DNA from: a virus
IMG/VR virus record: IMGVR_UViG_3300025736_000269
Location: 1-20,142 of that record
Strand: one strand, 5' to 3'
DNA: 20,142 nucleotides
Shown here one piece after another: positions 1 to 7,289 of this stretch; within the stretch, counting starts at the first letter, position 1; each line of letters starts with the position of its first letter. The position numbers were made by a program, and so were the translations under genes. Under the pieces are notes generated by a model. The model was not told where the DNA came from, did not search any database, and saw only the letters and a list, made by a program, of their open reading frames with translations.

Positions 1-92
1 CGGGCGGGGACACCGTCTATGGTCAGGATCACTTTCTTCATGTCGTAACTACCCGCCAAGATTTCGGGCGTCCGTACTTCGGTTTCAGCCAT
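1..92 (-). CDS. Phage tail tube-like structural protein (DUF3277-like), 5' part only
   Basis: Only the first 30 or so codons lie in the window; the gene runs off the left edge. The start codon at 92-90 follows a strong SD (AGGAG, 7 bases upstream). The N-terminus reads MAETEV, then SYDMKKVILTIDGVP. A short Tyr-Asp-x-Lys segment leading into a beta strand ending in GVP is what I recall of DUF3277 phage structural proteins, which sit directly after DUF3383 sheath genes and are thought to form the tail tube. Its position just after the sheath supports this. In the virion it would form the inner tube through which DNA passes. The identification is inference from a short segment plus gene order. 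Confidence 0.65.
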   Translation of the reverse strand, partial: MAETEVRTPEILAGSYDMKKVILTIDGVPA

Positions 93-110
93 CTCTGGCT
101 CCTTTCATAT

Positions 111-126
111 GGCCACGTCAGTGGCC
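111..126 (-). promoter_or_regulatory. Small RNA hairpin between sheath and tube genes
   Basis: A perfect 6-bp stem (GGCCAC / GTGGCC) with the 4-base loop TGAC lies between the sheath stop codon and the SD of the tube gene. It has no U-tract, so it is not an intrinsic terminator. It could stabilise or space the mRNA between two highly expressed structural genes. That role is inference. Confidence 0.35.
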
Positions 127-151
127 GGTCAGTTGTTGGCTATGTCAGCGC

Positions 152-1504
152 CTAGCTGGTGGCGTCGGGGTTCCCCTCGAAGTCGACGGACACGGCCCCG
201 CGAATCACCAGTCCCTGAACGCCCCCGGACGGCTGGGACCCGAAGCTAAAGGAAAGGACCCTGGTCAGCCGTGTGTTGCTATCGATGTCCGCCAGAAGGG
301 GCATATCCACGGCACTGGTCCCAGCGGCCAGGTGGCCAATGTTTTCGCCGCGTTCAAGGACGTTCTCAACTTCGTTGCCAAGCTGGGCGAAACCGCCGTC
401 ATCATATGGGATCTTTTCCCCGACGGCGGTCATGTTCAGGAAGACCTGGATAAGGGTTTCCTTCACCCTGGCCCGCAACCAGTCTGCGGTCAGGACCAGA
501 TCAAAGAATTGTCCCTTGCCATTCCAGCCTGGGGTGGTGGCTCCAACGCCTCCGAAGGTGTCATAGAAATTGCAATACTTGCCACCCATGAAGGTCTTGT
601 GGGTGTCGCTGTATTGCTGGGCGCTGGCCCCGGACACCGTCACGAATTTGAAAATCGTGGCGTACTGGTCAGGGCTGAAACCGGCCCGATTGCAAAGCAA
701 GCCCCAGGCCACCAGGTCATCGTCATCCGGGTGGTAAAACAGCAAGGACCGTTCAAGGGACTGGACGCGGGCCAGGCTGGGGACGTCGGCTGGTGCGCCA
801 GCGTTGTAAGCCGCCGCCAAGATAGTGGCGTCCGAAGACTGACCGAAAAAGACCCGCCCGTTGGCTTCTGCCCAAGCCGCGCAAGAAGACGTGTCGGGGG
901 CCGCCGATACCAAATCCGTTTCGGCGGACCAGTCCTTGATGACAAATCCCCAGAAGTCCTTGTAATCCACGAACAGTTCGGCCAGCGCCGCATAAGGGCT
1001 GGCATGTTCGGACCCGATCACGCCCACCACTATGGTCTTGGGACGTGGGCGCTGGCTGAACGCTTTGGCAATCTTGACAGCTTCGTCCGGGGGTCCCGCC
1101 CCGAAATATGCCACGTCCAAGGACACGGCCCCAGGGGTCGTATATGCCTTGTAAAGGTTGCCACCGCCAAAGGTGGTAATTCCACCGTCAGCCGCCCCAG
1201 CCAGAAGGGTTTCACTGACCGTGATTTCCGTGGTGGCCAGGACATCGGCCTTGACGGTCACCGTGTACTGACCATTCCGTCCACTGACAGCGGACCCATA
1301 AAATCGGATCTTCTGGCCCACGGTCAGTTCCGATTCATGGTTGCCGCTGACGGTGATTTTTTTACCGGGGGCGTCTATGTCTGTCACCGCCCAGTCCCCG
1401 CTGGCCAGCGCCACCAGGCACAAGGGCTTCCCGAAAGACTGTTTCCCTACGCTGGCCCCGTCCAACACTATTTGGATGTCAATGACATCATTGTCAATAG
1501 CCAT
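152..1504 (-). CDS. Tail sheath protein, DUF3383 family
   Basis: This 450-residue protein is the likely contractile tail sheath subunit. Its N-terminus (MAIDNDVIDIQIVLDGASVG, then a KQSFGKPLCL strand) matches the opening of DUF3383 proteins, which form the sheath in one large group of myoviruses; the length is also typical. Residues about 49-111 look like an inserted beta-rich module with a GQKIRF ... NGQYTVT ... TTEITVSE ... ADGGIT pattern, a small barrel often seen in phage structural proteins. The C-terminal part ends in hydrophobic beta strands (VQGLVIRGAVSVDF), as expected for the subunit-interlocking region. The ATG at 1504 follows a strong SD (GGAGG, about 9 bases upstream). It lies between the neck terminator-like gene and the tube gene, the usual order. 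The stop codon is TAG. Confidence 0.85.
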   Translation of the reverse strand: MAIDNDVIDIQIVLDGASVGKQSFGKPLCLVALASGDWAVTDIDAPGKKITVSGNHESELTVGQKIRFYGSAVSGRNGQYTVTVKADVLATTEITVSETLLAGAADGGITTFGGGNLYKAYTTPGAVSLDVAYFGAGPPDEAVKIAKAFSQRPRPKTIVVGVIGSEHASPYAALAELFVDYKDFWGFVIKDWSAETDLVSAAPDTSSCAAWAEANGRVFFGQSSDATILAAAYNAGAPADVPSLARVQSLERSLLFYHPDDDDLVAWGLLCNRAGFSPDQYATIFKFVTVSGASAQQYSDTHKTFMGGKYCNFYDTFGGVGATTPGWNGKGQFFDLVLTADWLRARVKETLIQVFLNMTAVGEKIPYDDGGFAQLGNEVENVLERGENIGHLAAGTSAVDMPLLADIDSNTRLTRVLSFSFGSQPSGGVQGLVIRGAVSVDFEGNPDATS

Positions 1505-1531
1505 GTTCTTTTCCTCCTACTGTGATTGTAG

Positions 1532-1573
1532 GCCCCGCCGTGGGGGGGCGTCAATTTAGGGGCCGACGGCCCC
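1532..1573 (-). promoter_or_regulatory. Two GC-rich hairpins ahead of the sheath gene
   Basis: Two inverted repeats lie back to back between the neck gene stop (1589) and the sheath SD: GGGGCC/GGCCCC with a 3-base loop (1559-1573), and a GCCCC/GGGGC hairpin (1532-1549). Neither is followed by a T-run, so simple intrinsic termination is unlikely. They could mark an RNA processing or stability point. No promoter motif is visible. Role is inference. Confidence 0.3.
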
Positions 1574-1588
1574 GGCTTCTGGATCTGT

Positions 1589-2206
1589 CTAGTCGTCTCC
1601 AAGCCCCGTGGGGTCGTCCGCGTCAATCGTATCTTCCCACGATATGATATGAGCGCCAGCCACAAGCATCCCGGTGGCGGCCACCTCCTTGATCGCCCCC
1701 GCGTGGACGGTCATCTTTTCGAGGTATCGGAAATTGAAGTCAATCTGGGACCGTCCCAGGGGGTTGCCTTCGTCCGGGGCCGTAAGGTCCCTGGTGTCCG
1801 AAGCCTGATAGATCACCAGGCCCAGGGCGTCCAAGGCCAGGCGGACAAAGGGGTCTTCAATTCTGGCCACTATGGTCCGGGCTATGACACGGTGGTCCAG
1901 GCCCAAGACGTTGACACTGACCAGGCCGGTGACCTGGCTAATCTGGGACCGGGTATAAATCACCGGGTCGGATCCCACCTGGACGGCGTCCGTCTTGAAT
2001 TCGGACAGGCCCACCTGGTGGCTCGACACCACCTGCATAGTGATGAATTCGCCGTCATCTGGCCGCTTCCCGCCGCCGTTGGCATAAAGGACAAACTGGT
2101 TGACGTCCACACCGTCCGCTTGCCATCGGGTTAACTCGGTTTTCAGCCATTCCCGCAAGGCCACTTCGTCCGCCGTCGGTTTGTATTGTCTTCTAACGGT
2201 GGCCAT
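1589..2206 (-). CDS. Neck/tail terminator-like protein (LIC_12616-like)
   Basis: A 205-residue protein starting MATVRRQYKPTADEVALREW. The frame is open further upstream to 2323, but the start at 2206 is chosen because its ATG overlaps the previous stop as TAATG and an AGGA SD lies 5 bases upstream. An opening with TxDE followed by ALREWL, a central QVVSSHQVGL strand, a TGLVSVNVLG strand and a C-terminal SQIDFNFRYLEK strand resemble the LIC_12616 / phage neck-terminator proteins that precede DUF3383 sheath genes. Such proteins cap the tail tube and join it to the neck. Family assignment is from pattern memory and position, so moderate. It is translationally coupled to the preceding gene. Confidence 0.6.
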   Translation of the reverse strand: MATVRRQYKPTADEVALREWLKTELTRWQADGVDVNQFVLYANGGGKRPDDGEFITMQVVSSHQVGLSEFKTDAVQVGSDPVIYTRSQISQVTGLVSVNVLGLDHRVIARTIVARIEDPFVRLALDALGLVIYQASDTRDLTAPDEGNPLGRSQIDFNFRYLEKMTVHAGAIKEVAATGMLVAGAHIISWEDTIDADDPTGLGDD

Positions 2207-2637
2207 TAGCTTCCTTCCCCTTCCGTCGTGTAGTACCCACCGCCAAGTGGCGACTTGACCCGCTTGACCCAACACTTCACATGATCCACGGGCGTCCCCA
2301 CCGCCGTCACGTAGATGTCCCAAGCGATAAACTCGAATTCTTCACCGCTGGCCGGGTCAACCATGCGCGGTGCGCGGGTCTGTTCCATTAGATCGATCCG
2401 GTCGGCCAGTTCAAATTCACCGTCTGACAGATCGAAGATGAACACCTTATGGGTGGGGGCCAGGACGCGGACGCCTTCTGCCATATTCTCGAAGTCCCGA
2501 CGGGTCACCCGTTGGAGAATACAGCTGACGGTTTCTTCCGTAACCGTTTCAGTCCAGACGCCGTTCGTGTCATATTCGCCGGTTTCAGAGTCGGCCAGCT
2601 TCCAAATTATGTCTTGGGCCAGGATGGCTTGAAGCAT
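2206..2637 (-). CDS. Probable head-closure or minor structural protein
   Basis: A 143-residue protein with no family I can name firmly. It is rich in predicted beta strands (HKVFIFDL, EFELADRIDLM, EFEFIAWDIYVTAV, KCWVKRVK), as expected of head-closure or stopper proteins of the SPP1 gp16 / HK97 gp7 kind. Its place in the gene order (connector, gp10-like, this gene, tail terminator, sheath) fits that role. The start at 2637 follows a GGAGG SD about 9 bases upstream, and it begins two bases after the previous stop. The stop TAA shares one base with the next ATG. Function is inference from position and strand pattern. Confidence 0.55.
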   Translation of the reverse strand: MLQAILAQDIIWKLADSETGEYDTNGVWTETVTEETVSCILQRVTRRDFENMAEGVRVLAPTHKVFIFDLSDGEFELADRIDLMEQTRAPRMVDPASGEEFEFIAWDIYVTAVGTPVDHVKCWVKRVKSPLGGGYYTTEGEGS

Positions 2638-2639
2638 GG

Positions 2640-3134
2640 TCAGGGCCTCCCTTTTAATTGTAGCTCATAGACCACCGAATTACGCATGGCCCCCGTGTCA
2701 ATGATCCCTGTCTGGTCTTCCCCTTGGATGTTCGTCCACTTGACCCTGGTGATCGATTTCTTCAAGTCGGCTTGGATCATCAAGCCCAGTTCCGTCAGAA
2801 CCTGTTCAACGGTTCGCTGGCCCAGTAGGATTTCCAGCCAGGCTTCGTCCAGGACCTTCTGGTATTTCCCCTTGTTCGCGTCCAAAGGGGACCTCATCCA
2901 TGCTTTTTCGGACTGGGTCCCGTCAGTCGATCCAAACTCATGGACAGCGGCATAAACCGCAATTGGCGTGGGACCCCCAGACCCGGCCTGGGCCTCAGTC
3001 ATAGCCCCCTCAAAAATTCCCACCTCGACGTATGACCCACGACCGCCCAGGCTGGTAGCTCTGGCCACGGCCCGCTTGAAACCGGTGTCTTTTTCCACCA
3101 CCTTGACAGTCTGTTCAACGGTTCGCTGGCCCAT
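2640..3134 (-). CDS. HK97 gp10-like tail completion/neck protein
   Basis: A 164-residue protein with the hallmarks of the HK97 gp10 / tail-completion group: an early strand YVEVGIFEG, then the segment AVYAAVHEFGST, a central KAWMRSPLD motif (the family's usual R/K-P-F/W-L/M-R), and a C-terminal IDTGAMRNSVVYEL motif (the family's 'D-T-G-x-L/M-x-x-S'). These proteins join head and tail. The start at 3134 has a GAAGG SD 7 bases upstream. The heptapeptide GQRTVEQ occurs twice, at residues 2-8 and about 105-111, encoded by an exact 23-bp DNA repeat 309 bp apart (103 codons, in frame). That is unusual for the family and suggests an internal duplication or gene conversion. Confidence 0.8.
   Translation of the reverse strand: MGQRTVEQTVKVVEKDTGFKRAVARATSLGGRGSYVEVGIFEGAMTEAQAGSGGPTPIAVYAAVHEFGSTDGTQSEKAWMRSPLDANKGKYQKVLDEAWLEILLGQRTVEQVLTELGLMIQADLKKSITRVKWTNIQGEDQTGIIDTGAMRNSVVYELQLKGRP
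2802..2824. repeat. 23-bp exact direct repeat, copy A (inside gp10-like gene)
   Basis: Identical over 23 bp to 3111-3133. It starts ctgttcaacggttcg on the plus strand and encodes GQRTVEQ on the minus strand in the same frame as copy B. An exact match of this length by chance is unlikely in 300 bp of coding sequence. Confidence 0.9.
3111..3133. repeat. 23-bp exact direct repeat, copy B (at the gp10-like start codon)
   Basis: Second copy of the 23-bp repeat, overlapping the first two bases of the start codon of the gp10-like gene on the plus-strand view. It encodes the first GQRTVEQ. See 2802-2824. Confidence 0.9.
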
Positions 3135-3144
3135 GGGTCCACCT

Positions 3145-3585
3145 TCACAGTCCGGGGTTGATCCGCCATCGGTTCAGCAATGACCCTATAACCGAATCAT
3201 GCCACGCTTGGTCCAGGACCACTTTGGCGTCCCCCACTTGCTGGTCCTTCATGCCTGGAAGACGGAAGACGTAAAACTGGGCCGCCAGTATGATCACGGC
3301 GGACTGGACTTCTACTGGAAGCGCCACGTCTGGGACGGGGACGCCTGGTATGTCCTCATAGTCGGCGAAGGGGTTATTGACGTACTGGTCCACTGCCGAA
3401 CTGGCGACCAGGAACATGGCGTGGGCAATCGGTTTCTGGCCCGTCGGGATCGTCTTCCCGATCTGGCTCCCGATAATGGCCGCCGCCATGTCCGCGTCCA
3501 CTGCGGCAAACATGCGGTCATAGACGGCGGTGTTTCGGTCAGGGAGGGGGCCGCGTGGGTCTAGGACTTCAGCTGCGTCTGTCAT
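3145..3585 (-). CDS. Probable head-tail connector (adaptor) protein
   Basis: A 146-residue protein, largely helical, starting MTDAAEVLDP. It has a helical stretch with a FADYEDIPGVPVP linker, a second helix (SAVIILAAQFYVFRL) and a short C-terminal helix ending LLNRWRINPGL. I cannot place it in a named family with certainty. Its size, helix content and location just before the gp10-like gene fit a head-tail adaptor of the HK97 gp6 / SPP1 gp15 kind that docks under the portal. The ATG at 3585 follows an AGGA SD. It is the first structural gene after the glycosyltransferase insert, 18 bases downstream of the GT4 stop. Function is inference. Confidence 0.5.
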   Translation of the reverse strand: MTDAAEVLDPRGPLPDRNTAVYDRMFAAVDADMAAAIIGSQIGKTIPTGQKPIAHAMFLVASSAVDQYVNNPFADYEDIPGVPVPDVALPVEVQSAVIILAAQFYVFRLPGMKDQQVGDAKVVLDQAWHDSVIGSLLNRWRINPGL

Positions 3586-3603
3586 CGGTCTATCCTTCCT
3601 GGG

Positions 3604-4674
3604 TCAGTATCGGACGATCAGTGGCTTGATATACATGGCCTGTTTTGCCAGCTGGATAAAAACTTCCAGCTGGTCCCAGCAAAATTGGTCCATTCGGATG
3701 GCCTGGGCAATCCCAGCTTGAGATACCTTTTCGTAAGTGGCTCGGTCGTCTAGGGACCGGACGGCTTCCAGCCATGGCTCCAATTCACGGGGCGTGATTG
3801 TTCCATGCTCCAGATTTCGCTGGCCAGGCTGACGGACGAAGACACCCCCGCCCCCCACCGATTCCTGAAGGCTTGGAATATCGGACGCCACAACCGGGAT
3901 CCCGTTGGCCGCCGCTTCCAGGGCCGCCATCCCAAACGATTCCTCATAAGACGGCATGACCAGGACGCGGGTGTCCCCGTAGACCGCCGCGATATTTTTA
4001 GAATTCGGCCTGATTTCCAGGTTTGGGGCGTCGGCCTTGATCTGGTTCCCATAGCCACCAACGACCCCAATGAACGGGCGGTCAGGCATGGCCAGGACCA
4101 TGTCCTTGAACAAGTGACCGCCCTTGTGTTCTGTCAGGTTCACCAGAGTGACCGGCCCCTTGTCACTAGACCCAGGGTGGGTTCTGGCCTGGGTCCGGTC
4201 CCGGTCAATCGGTGGGTACAGAATGACCTTGTCGCATGATTTCCAGCCGGATCCGGCCCAGCAAGAAACAGCATTGAAGACCCACAAGTCAACCGCTTCC
4301 CTGATAGACTGGTCAATGCTTCGATCATAGAACCACGGGCCGTGATTCACCACGCCCACGGGAATCCCCATCTTCTTGCAAGCGTTGACCACCCGTGGGG
4401 TCCATTCAAATTGGACCAGGACCAGGTCTGGCCGGTGTTCCTGGATCAGTTCTTCCACGTCAGCCCTGGCCCGAATCCCAGCGCCCAGCCGTCGAATGAC
4501 CCGGCCCGTGGATTCGTCATGGATCCGGTGGCGGTTTTTCGGCGTCTTCGGGGTGTGGGTTGCAATCGTGACCGTGTGCCCCATGGACACCAGCCGGGTG
4601 GCTATCCCATAACAGTAGGTTTCACCACCCGCCCAAAAGGGAAGGTATCGGGGCGTGTACCAAAGAATGTGCAC
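3604..4674 (-). CDS. Glycosyltransferase family 4 (GT-B fold)
   Basis: A 356-residue protein with the two Rossmann domains of a GT-B retaining glycosyltransferase. The N-terminus MHILWYTPRYLPFWAGGETY carries the usual early strand and glycine-rich acceptor-side loop (PFWAGGE). The C-terminal domain has the GT4 donor-site motif: E245 in PSYEESFGMAALEA, then seven residues to E253 (E-x7-E), followed by NGIPVVASD. It would transfer a nucleotide-sugar-activated sugar to an acceptor I cannot identify. The start is GTG (4674), with an AAGGGGG SD spanning the end of the GT2 gene, which stops 3 bases upstream, so the two are coupled. There is no signal peptide or membrane segment, so it is probably cytoplasmic. 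It lies within the head-neck structural genes, which suggests modification of virion protein or DNA. Confidence 0.85.
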   Translation of the reverse strand: MHILWYTPRYLPFWAGGETYCYGIATRLVSMGHTVTIATHTPKTPKNRHRIHDESTGRVIRRLGAGIRARADVEELIQEHRPDLVLVQFEWTPRVVNACKKMGIPVGVVNHGPWFYDRSIDQSIREAVDLWVFNAVSCWAGSGWKSCDKVILYPPIDRDRTQARTHPGSSDKGPVTLVNLTEHKGGHLFKDMVLAMPDRPFIGVVGGYGNQIKADAPNLEIRPNSKNIAAVYGDTRVLVMPSYEESFGMAALEAAANGIPVVASDIPSLQESVGGGGVFVRQPGQRNLEHGTITPRELEPWLEAVRSLDDRATYEKVSQAGIAQAIRMDQFCWDQLEVFIQLAKQAMYIKPLIVRY

Positions 4675-4676
4675 TG

Positions 4677-5633
4677 TCAGCCCCCTTCCTTCGTATGTTC
4701 AGCGTCGGGAAGGGGCCGCCCCTTTTCGTCCATGAATTCACGCCACGCCCCCCGCTGGTCTTCGTCCCATACGGGCGTCCCGTCGGGGCATACTTCCAGC
4801 GGGACCTGGTCCTGTATTTCTTTGGGATAGGGACGCGGCTGGGCGGGGTGTTCCACCTGGTCTGGGACCGCTGGCATGTTTTGATTGTCCCAGTTCGTGG
4901 TGGTGACCTGGCCGTGGTCGTGAATACGGACCATGGTCATGAAATCGTCCAGGATCCTGAAACACTTCTGGCCGTAGTACCCATGAAGGCGGCTGTATAG
5001 GTCCCAGTCCGACCCTCGACGTTGACCGCTGGCCAGGGATCCGGGGCCGTTCTCCAACCAGTCCCAGCGATAAGCGCCCACCTGGAACATGGCGTCCGTC
5101 CGACAGGCAAACCCACCACCGGACCAGTGGGTGACACGGGGCCGTCCGTGGTGGTAGTTCAGGGATCCACGCCACGCTTGGGAGTCGGGCATTAAATTGC
5201 CCCACCGGTCAATGTGGGCCGCGTCACCGGTCAGGGCTATCAAAGTGGGGTCATCCTTGAACGCCTGGACTGTCACGGCCAGGCGGTGTGGAAGGCTAAT
5301 ATCGTCGTCATCGGCCTGGACCACGATGGGGCCACGGGCCAGCGACAAGCTGACGTTTCGCTTCCTGGCCAGGCTGGTCCCAGGTTCCACGCGGACCACT
5401 TTGATCTGGCCTTGACGGCGGGTGGGTAGCTGGTCCAGACAGACGGCCAGGACGTCCGCCACGTCGGCCCTGTCGTCCATGTCTTCGGTGTCGTCCACTA
5501 TGATCAGTTCCCAGTCCGTGAAAGTCTGGGCCACGATGGACTCAATGGCTTGTTTCAGGTATCCGCCCCGCCCGTGGGACAGCATAAGGACGGACACCGC
5601 TGGGGTCTTGTTCGGGGTCATTGGCTTGGTCAT
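4677..5633 (-). CDS. Glycosyltransferase family 2 (GT-A fold)
   Basis: A 318-residue GT-A type transferase. The opening strand is AVSVLMLSHGRGGYLKQAI, followed by the nucleotide-binding strand WELIIVDDTED, the conserved SLARKRNVSLSLARG helix, and the metal-binding acidic cluster VQADDDDIS (about residues 106-112). A later GSDWDLY motif (about 208-213) sits where the family's catalytic ED usually lies. The frame opens further upstream to 5678 (MAFFLILE), but that start lies inside the terminator hairpin, so 5633 is chosen; an AAGGA lies 11 bases upstream, a rather long spacing. The C-terminal 70 residues are acidic and proline-rich and look like an extra tail. The pair with the downstream GT4 gene suggests sequential addition of sugars to one acceptor. 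Confidence 0.8.
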   Translation of the reverse strand: MTKPMTPNKTPAVSVLMLSHGRGGYLKQAIESIVAQTFTDWELIIVDDTEDMDDRADVADVLAVCLDQLPTRRQGQIKVVRVEPGTSLARKRNVSLSLARGPIVVQADDDDISLPHRLAVTVQAFKDDPTLIALTGDAAHIDRWGNLMPDSQAWRGSLNYHHGRPRVTHWSGGGFACRTDAMFQVGAYRWDWLENGPGSLASGQRRGSDWDLYSRLHGYYGQKCFRILDDFMTMVRIHDHGQVTTTNWDNQNMPAVPDQVEHPAQPRPYPKEIQDQVPLEVCPDGTPVWDEDQRGAWREFMDEKGRPLPDAEHTKEGG

Positions 5634-5664
5634 TGGTTGGGTTGTCCTTGTCGTTTCGAGGATC

Positions 5665-5702
5665 AAAAAAAACGCCATGGCCGGTAAAGGCCATGGCGTT
5701 TT
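5665..5702 (-). terminator. Strong intrinsic (Rho-independent) terminator after the capsid gene
   Basis: On the minus strand, AAAACGCCATGGCC pairs perfectly with GGCCATGGCGTTTT around the 6-base loop TTTACC, and the stem runs into eight T residues. This is a textbook terminator 40 bases past the capsid stop. It would separate very high capsid expression from the glycosyltransferase and neck genes. The reverse direction has only TTTT, so it acts chiefly on leftward transcription. Confidence 0.92.
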
Positions 5703-5742
5703 GTTGGCCAGGTTCAGCCTGTTCAGGTGATCAGGTCAGCGC

Positions 5743-7224
5743 CTACGATCCGCCGCCACCAGGAGCGCCGTCGAACGTCAGTTCCACGAAGGCCGGGGGC
5801 CGCATGACTGTGAGCGCCACCCGCTGTTCGGCCAGAATGTCCACCATGTTCCGGGCGAAATGATCCGAGTGTTGGGTGGCCAGTTGAATCCCGCTCTGTT
5901 GGCGGTCCCAGAATTTCGCGCCCAGACTGAAGGACCCGATCAGACAGGACCCTTCGGCAATGGCCGTGGTTTCCACCACACGGACCCGCCACAGGCGGCT
6001 GGTTTCGCCGTCCGAACTGGGGACCTTGACCAGGTAGTGGCCGTCGGACCCCTTCGTCAGCTCGATGTCTTCGAAGTCGAGGGGATGAAGGACCAAGGCG
6101 TCCACCGGGTAGTTGGCCAGGGTGGCCAGGGTGATCCCGCGCCGGATGGCGTCCACCTTCTTGTCCCCGGTTTCACCGTCGGACCAGTTCAGGCTTTGGA
6201 TATTGGCGTTGGTCAGGATCCCGTCCAGGTTTTCATCTACGCCGTCGCCATAAAGCAACTGCCATTCTTCGACCAGGCCCAGGCCGTAAAGCAATTGATC
6301 GTCAATGTGTGCCCGCAGCTGGTCGTAATCGTCCAGGACCTGCTTGGGAAGGCTGATCATGTGGGCCACGGTCTTCACCGGGCTGGTCTTCGGGGACATC
6401 GTAATCTTGGCGTTCGGCTTCAGCTGGGTCAGCGCCGTGGGGGTGAACTCGCTGGCCGTCAGGTCAACGCCGTCGGGGTGGGTCTTGGTCAGATTGCTGA
6501 CCACGGTAACCGTCCCCGCGTCAATGTCCACGCTGGCGATTTCGGCAACCTCCCGCTGGGATTCGCTGGTCGGTTCCAGAATGATGGAGATACCAGATCC
6601 CAAGCCGCTGGCCTGGGCCACGGTGATCACCTTCTGGCCGCTGGCCGCCGCCCCGTCCAGGGTGGTCCACAAGTGGTAAAACGCCGTTTCCTCAACCCAG
6701 TAGATGGCGTCCTTCTGGGTCGTCTTGTTCGACATCAGATCCCGAAGCATCAGTGGCCGGTGTGGCGGGGCAATCAGTTCCTGGACCCGCTCACCACCGA
6801 TGGACTCCATGGCCGTCAGGTCCGTGGCCGACAAGCCACCGATCATGGTGGTGGACTTCAGGCGCATTTTCTGGAAGTTCACCCCCTCGCCCAGGTCCAT
6901 CTTCATGGTTAGGGACGAAGACCGGAGGTTAGCCTTGCGATCTTCCGTGTCCAGCCATTCGGTGACCCGCTGACCCAAGGACCGCTTGGGCTTCCCGGAT
7001 GGGGTTCCACCAACGATGGTCCCGTGGGCCTTCATTTGCTGGACCAGGTGATTAAGGGCCGCCAGTTCGGTGACCTGGGCCTTGACCTGTTCGGCCAGCT
7101 CGGTGACCTTCCCACCGTCGGCCTTGCCAGCAAGGGCCGTATTAAGGGCCTTCCTGGTTTCGGCCACTTCGCTGAACTTGTCAAAGATCAGCTTAAAAAA
7201 ATCTTGCGCGGTTTGCTTGCCCAT
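5743..7224 (-). CDS. Major capsid protein, HK97 fold
   Basis: A 493-residue HK97-type capsid protein. Residues 1 to about 105 form a charged helical segment with heptad-like repeats (TELAEQVKAQVTELAALNHL), which resembles the delta/scaffold domain removed by the prohead protease. The capsid domain follows, including APPHRPLMLRDLM, HMISLPKQVLDDYDQLRAHI (the long spine helix) and GDGVDENLDGILTN, a GDG-x-x-x-N-L-x-G-I-L motif typical of the family. Residues about 195-262 form a beta-rich insertion (VITVAQASGLGSGISI ... VDIDAGTVTVVSNL) not found in minimal HK97 capsids, perhaps an E-loop or surface decoration domain. The C-terminus ends GGGGS. The ATG at 7224 follows a GAGGA SD 8 bases upstream. 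It lies directly after the protease/scaffold gene and before a strong terminator. Confidence 0.88.
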   Translation of the reverse strand: MGKQTAQDFFKLIFDKFSEVAETRKALNTALAGKADGGKVTELAEQVKAQVTELAALNHLVQQMKAHGTIVGGTPSGKPKRSLGQRVTEWLDTEDRKANLRSSSLTMKMDLGEGVNFQKMRLKSTTMIGGLSATDLTAMESIGGERVQELIAPPHRPLMLRDLMSNKTTQKDAIYWVEETAFYHLWTTLDGAAASGQKVITVAQASGLGSGISIILEPTSESQREVAEIASVDIDAGTVTVVSNLTKTHPDGVDLTASEFTPTALTQLKPNAKITMSPKTSPVKTVAHMISLPKQVLDDYDQLRAHIDDQLLYGLGLVEEWQLLYGDGVDENLDGILTNANIQSLNWSDGETGDKKVDAIRRGITLATLANYPVDALVLHPLDFEDIELTKGSDGHYLVKVPSSDGETSRLWRVRVVETTAIAEGSCLIGSFSLGAKFWDRQQSGIQLATQHSDHFARNMVDILAEQRVALTVMRPPAFVELTFDGAPGGGGS

Positions 7225-7289
7225 GTGTTTGTCCTCTTCTGGTTATATGAGCGTTCGGCTATCTGTTCCGGTTGTGATCGGTCGGTGGA

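Noticed and set aside
332-1525. Long plus-strand open frame (397 codons) opposite the sheath gene
   Set aside because: It is antisense to a well-supported sheath gene, has no SD and its composition is that of a shadow frame in GC-rich DNA.
5634-5678. Upstream start of the GT2 gene (MAFFLILE)
   Set aside because: The start codon lies within the terminator stem and has no SD; ATG 5633 downstream is preferred.
5860-6912. Plus-strand open frame of 350 codons opposite the capsid gene
   Set aside because: Antisense shadow of the capsid gene; His/Gln/Gly/Arg-rich, no recognisable domain.
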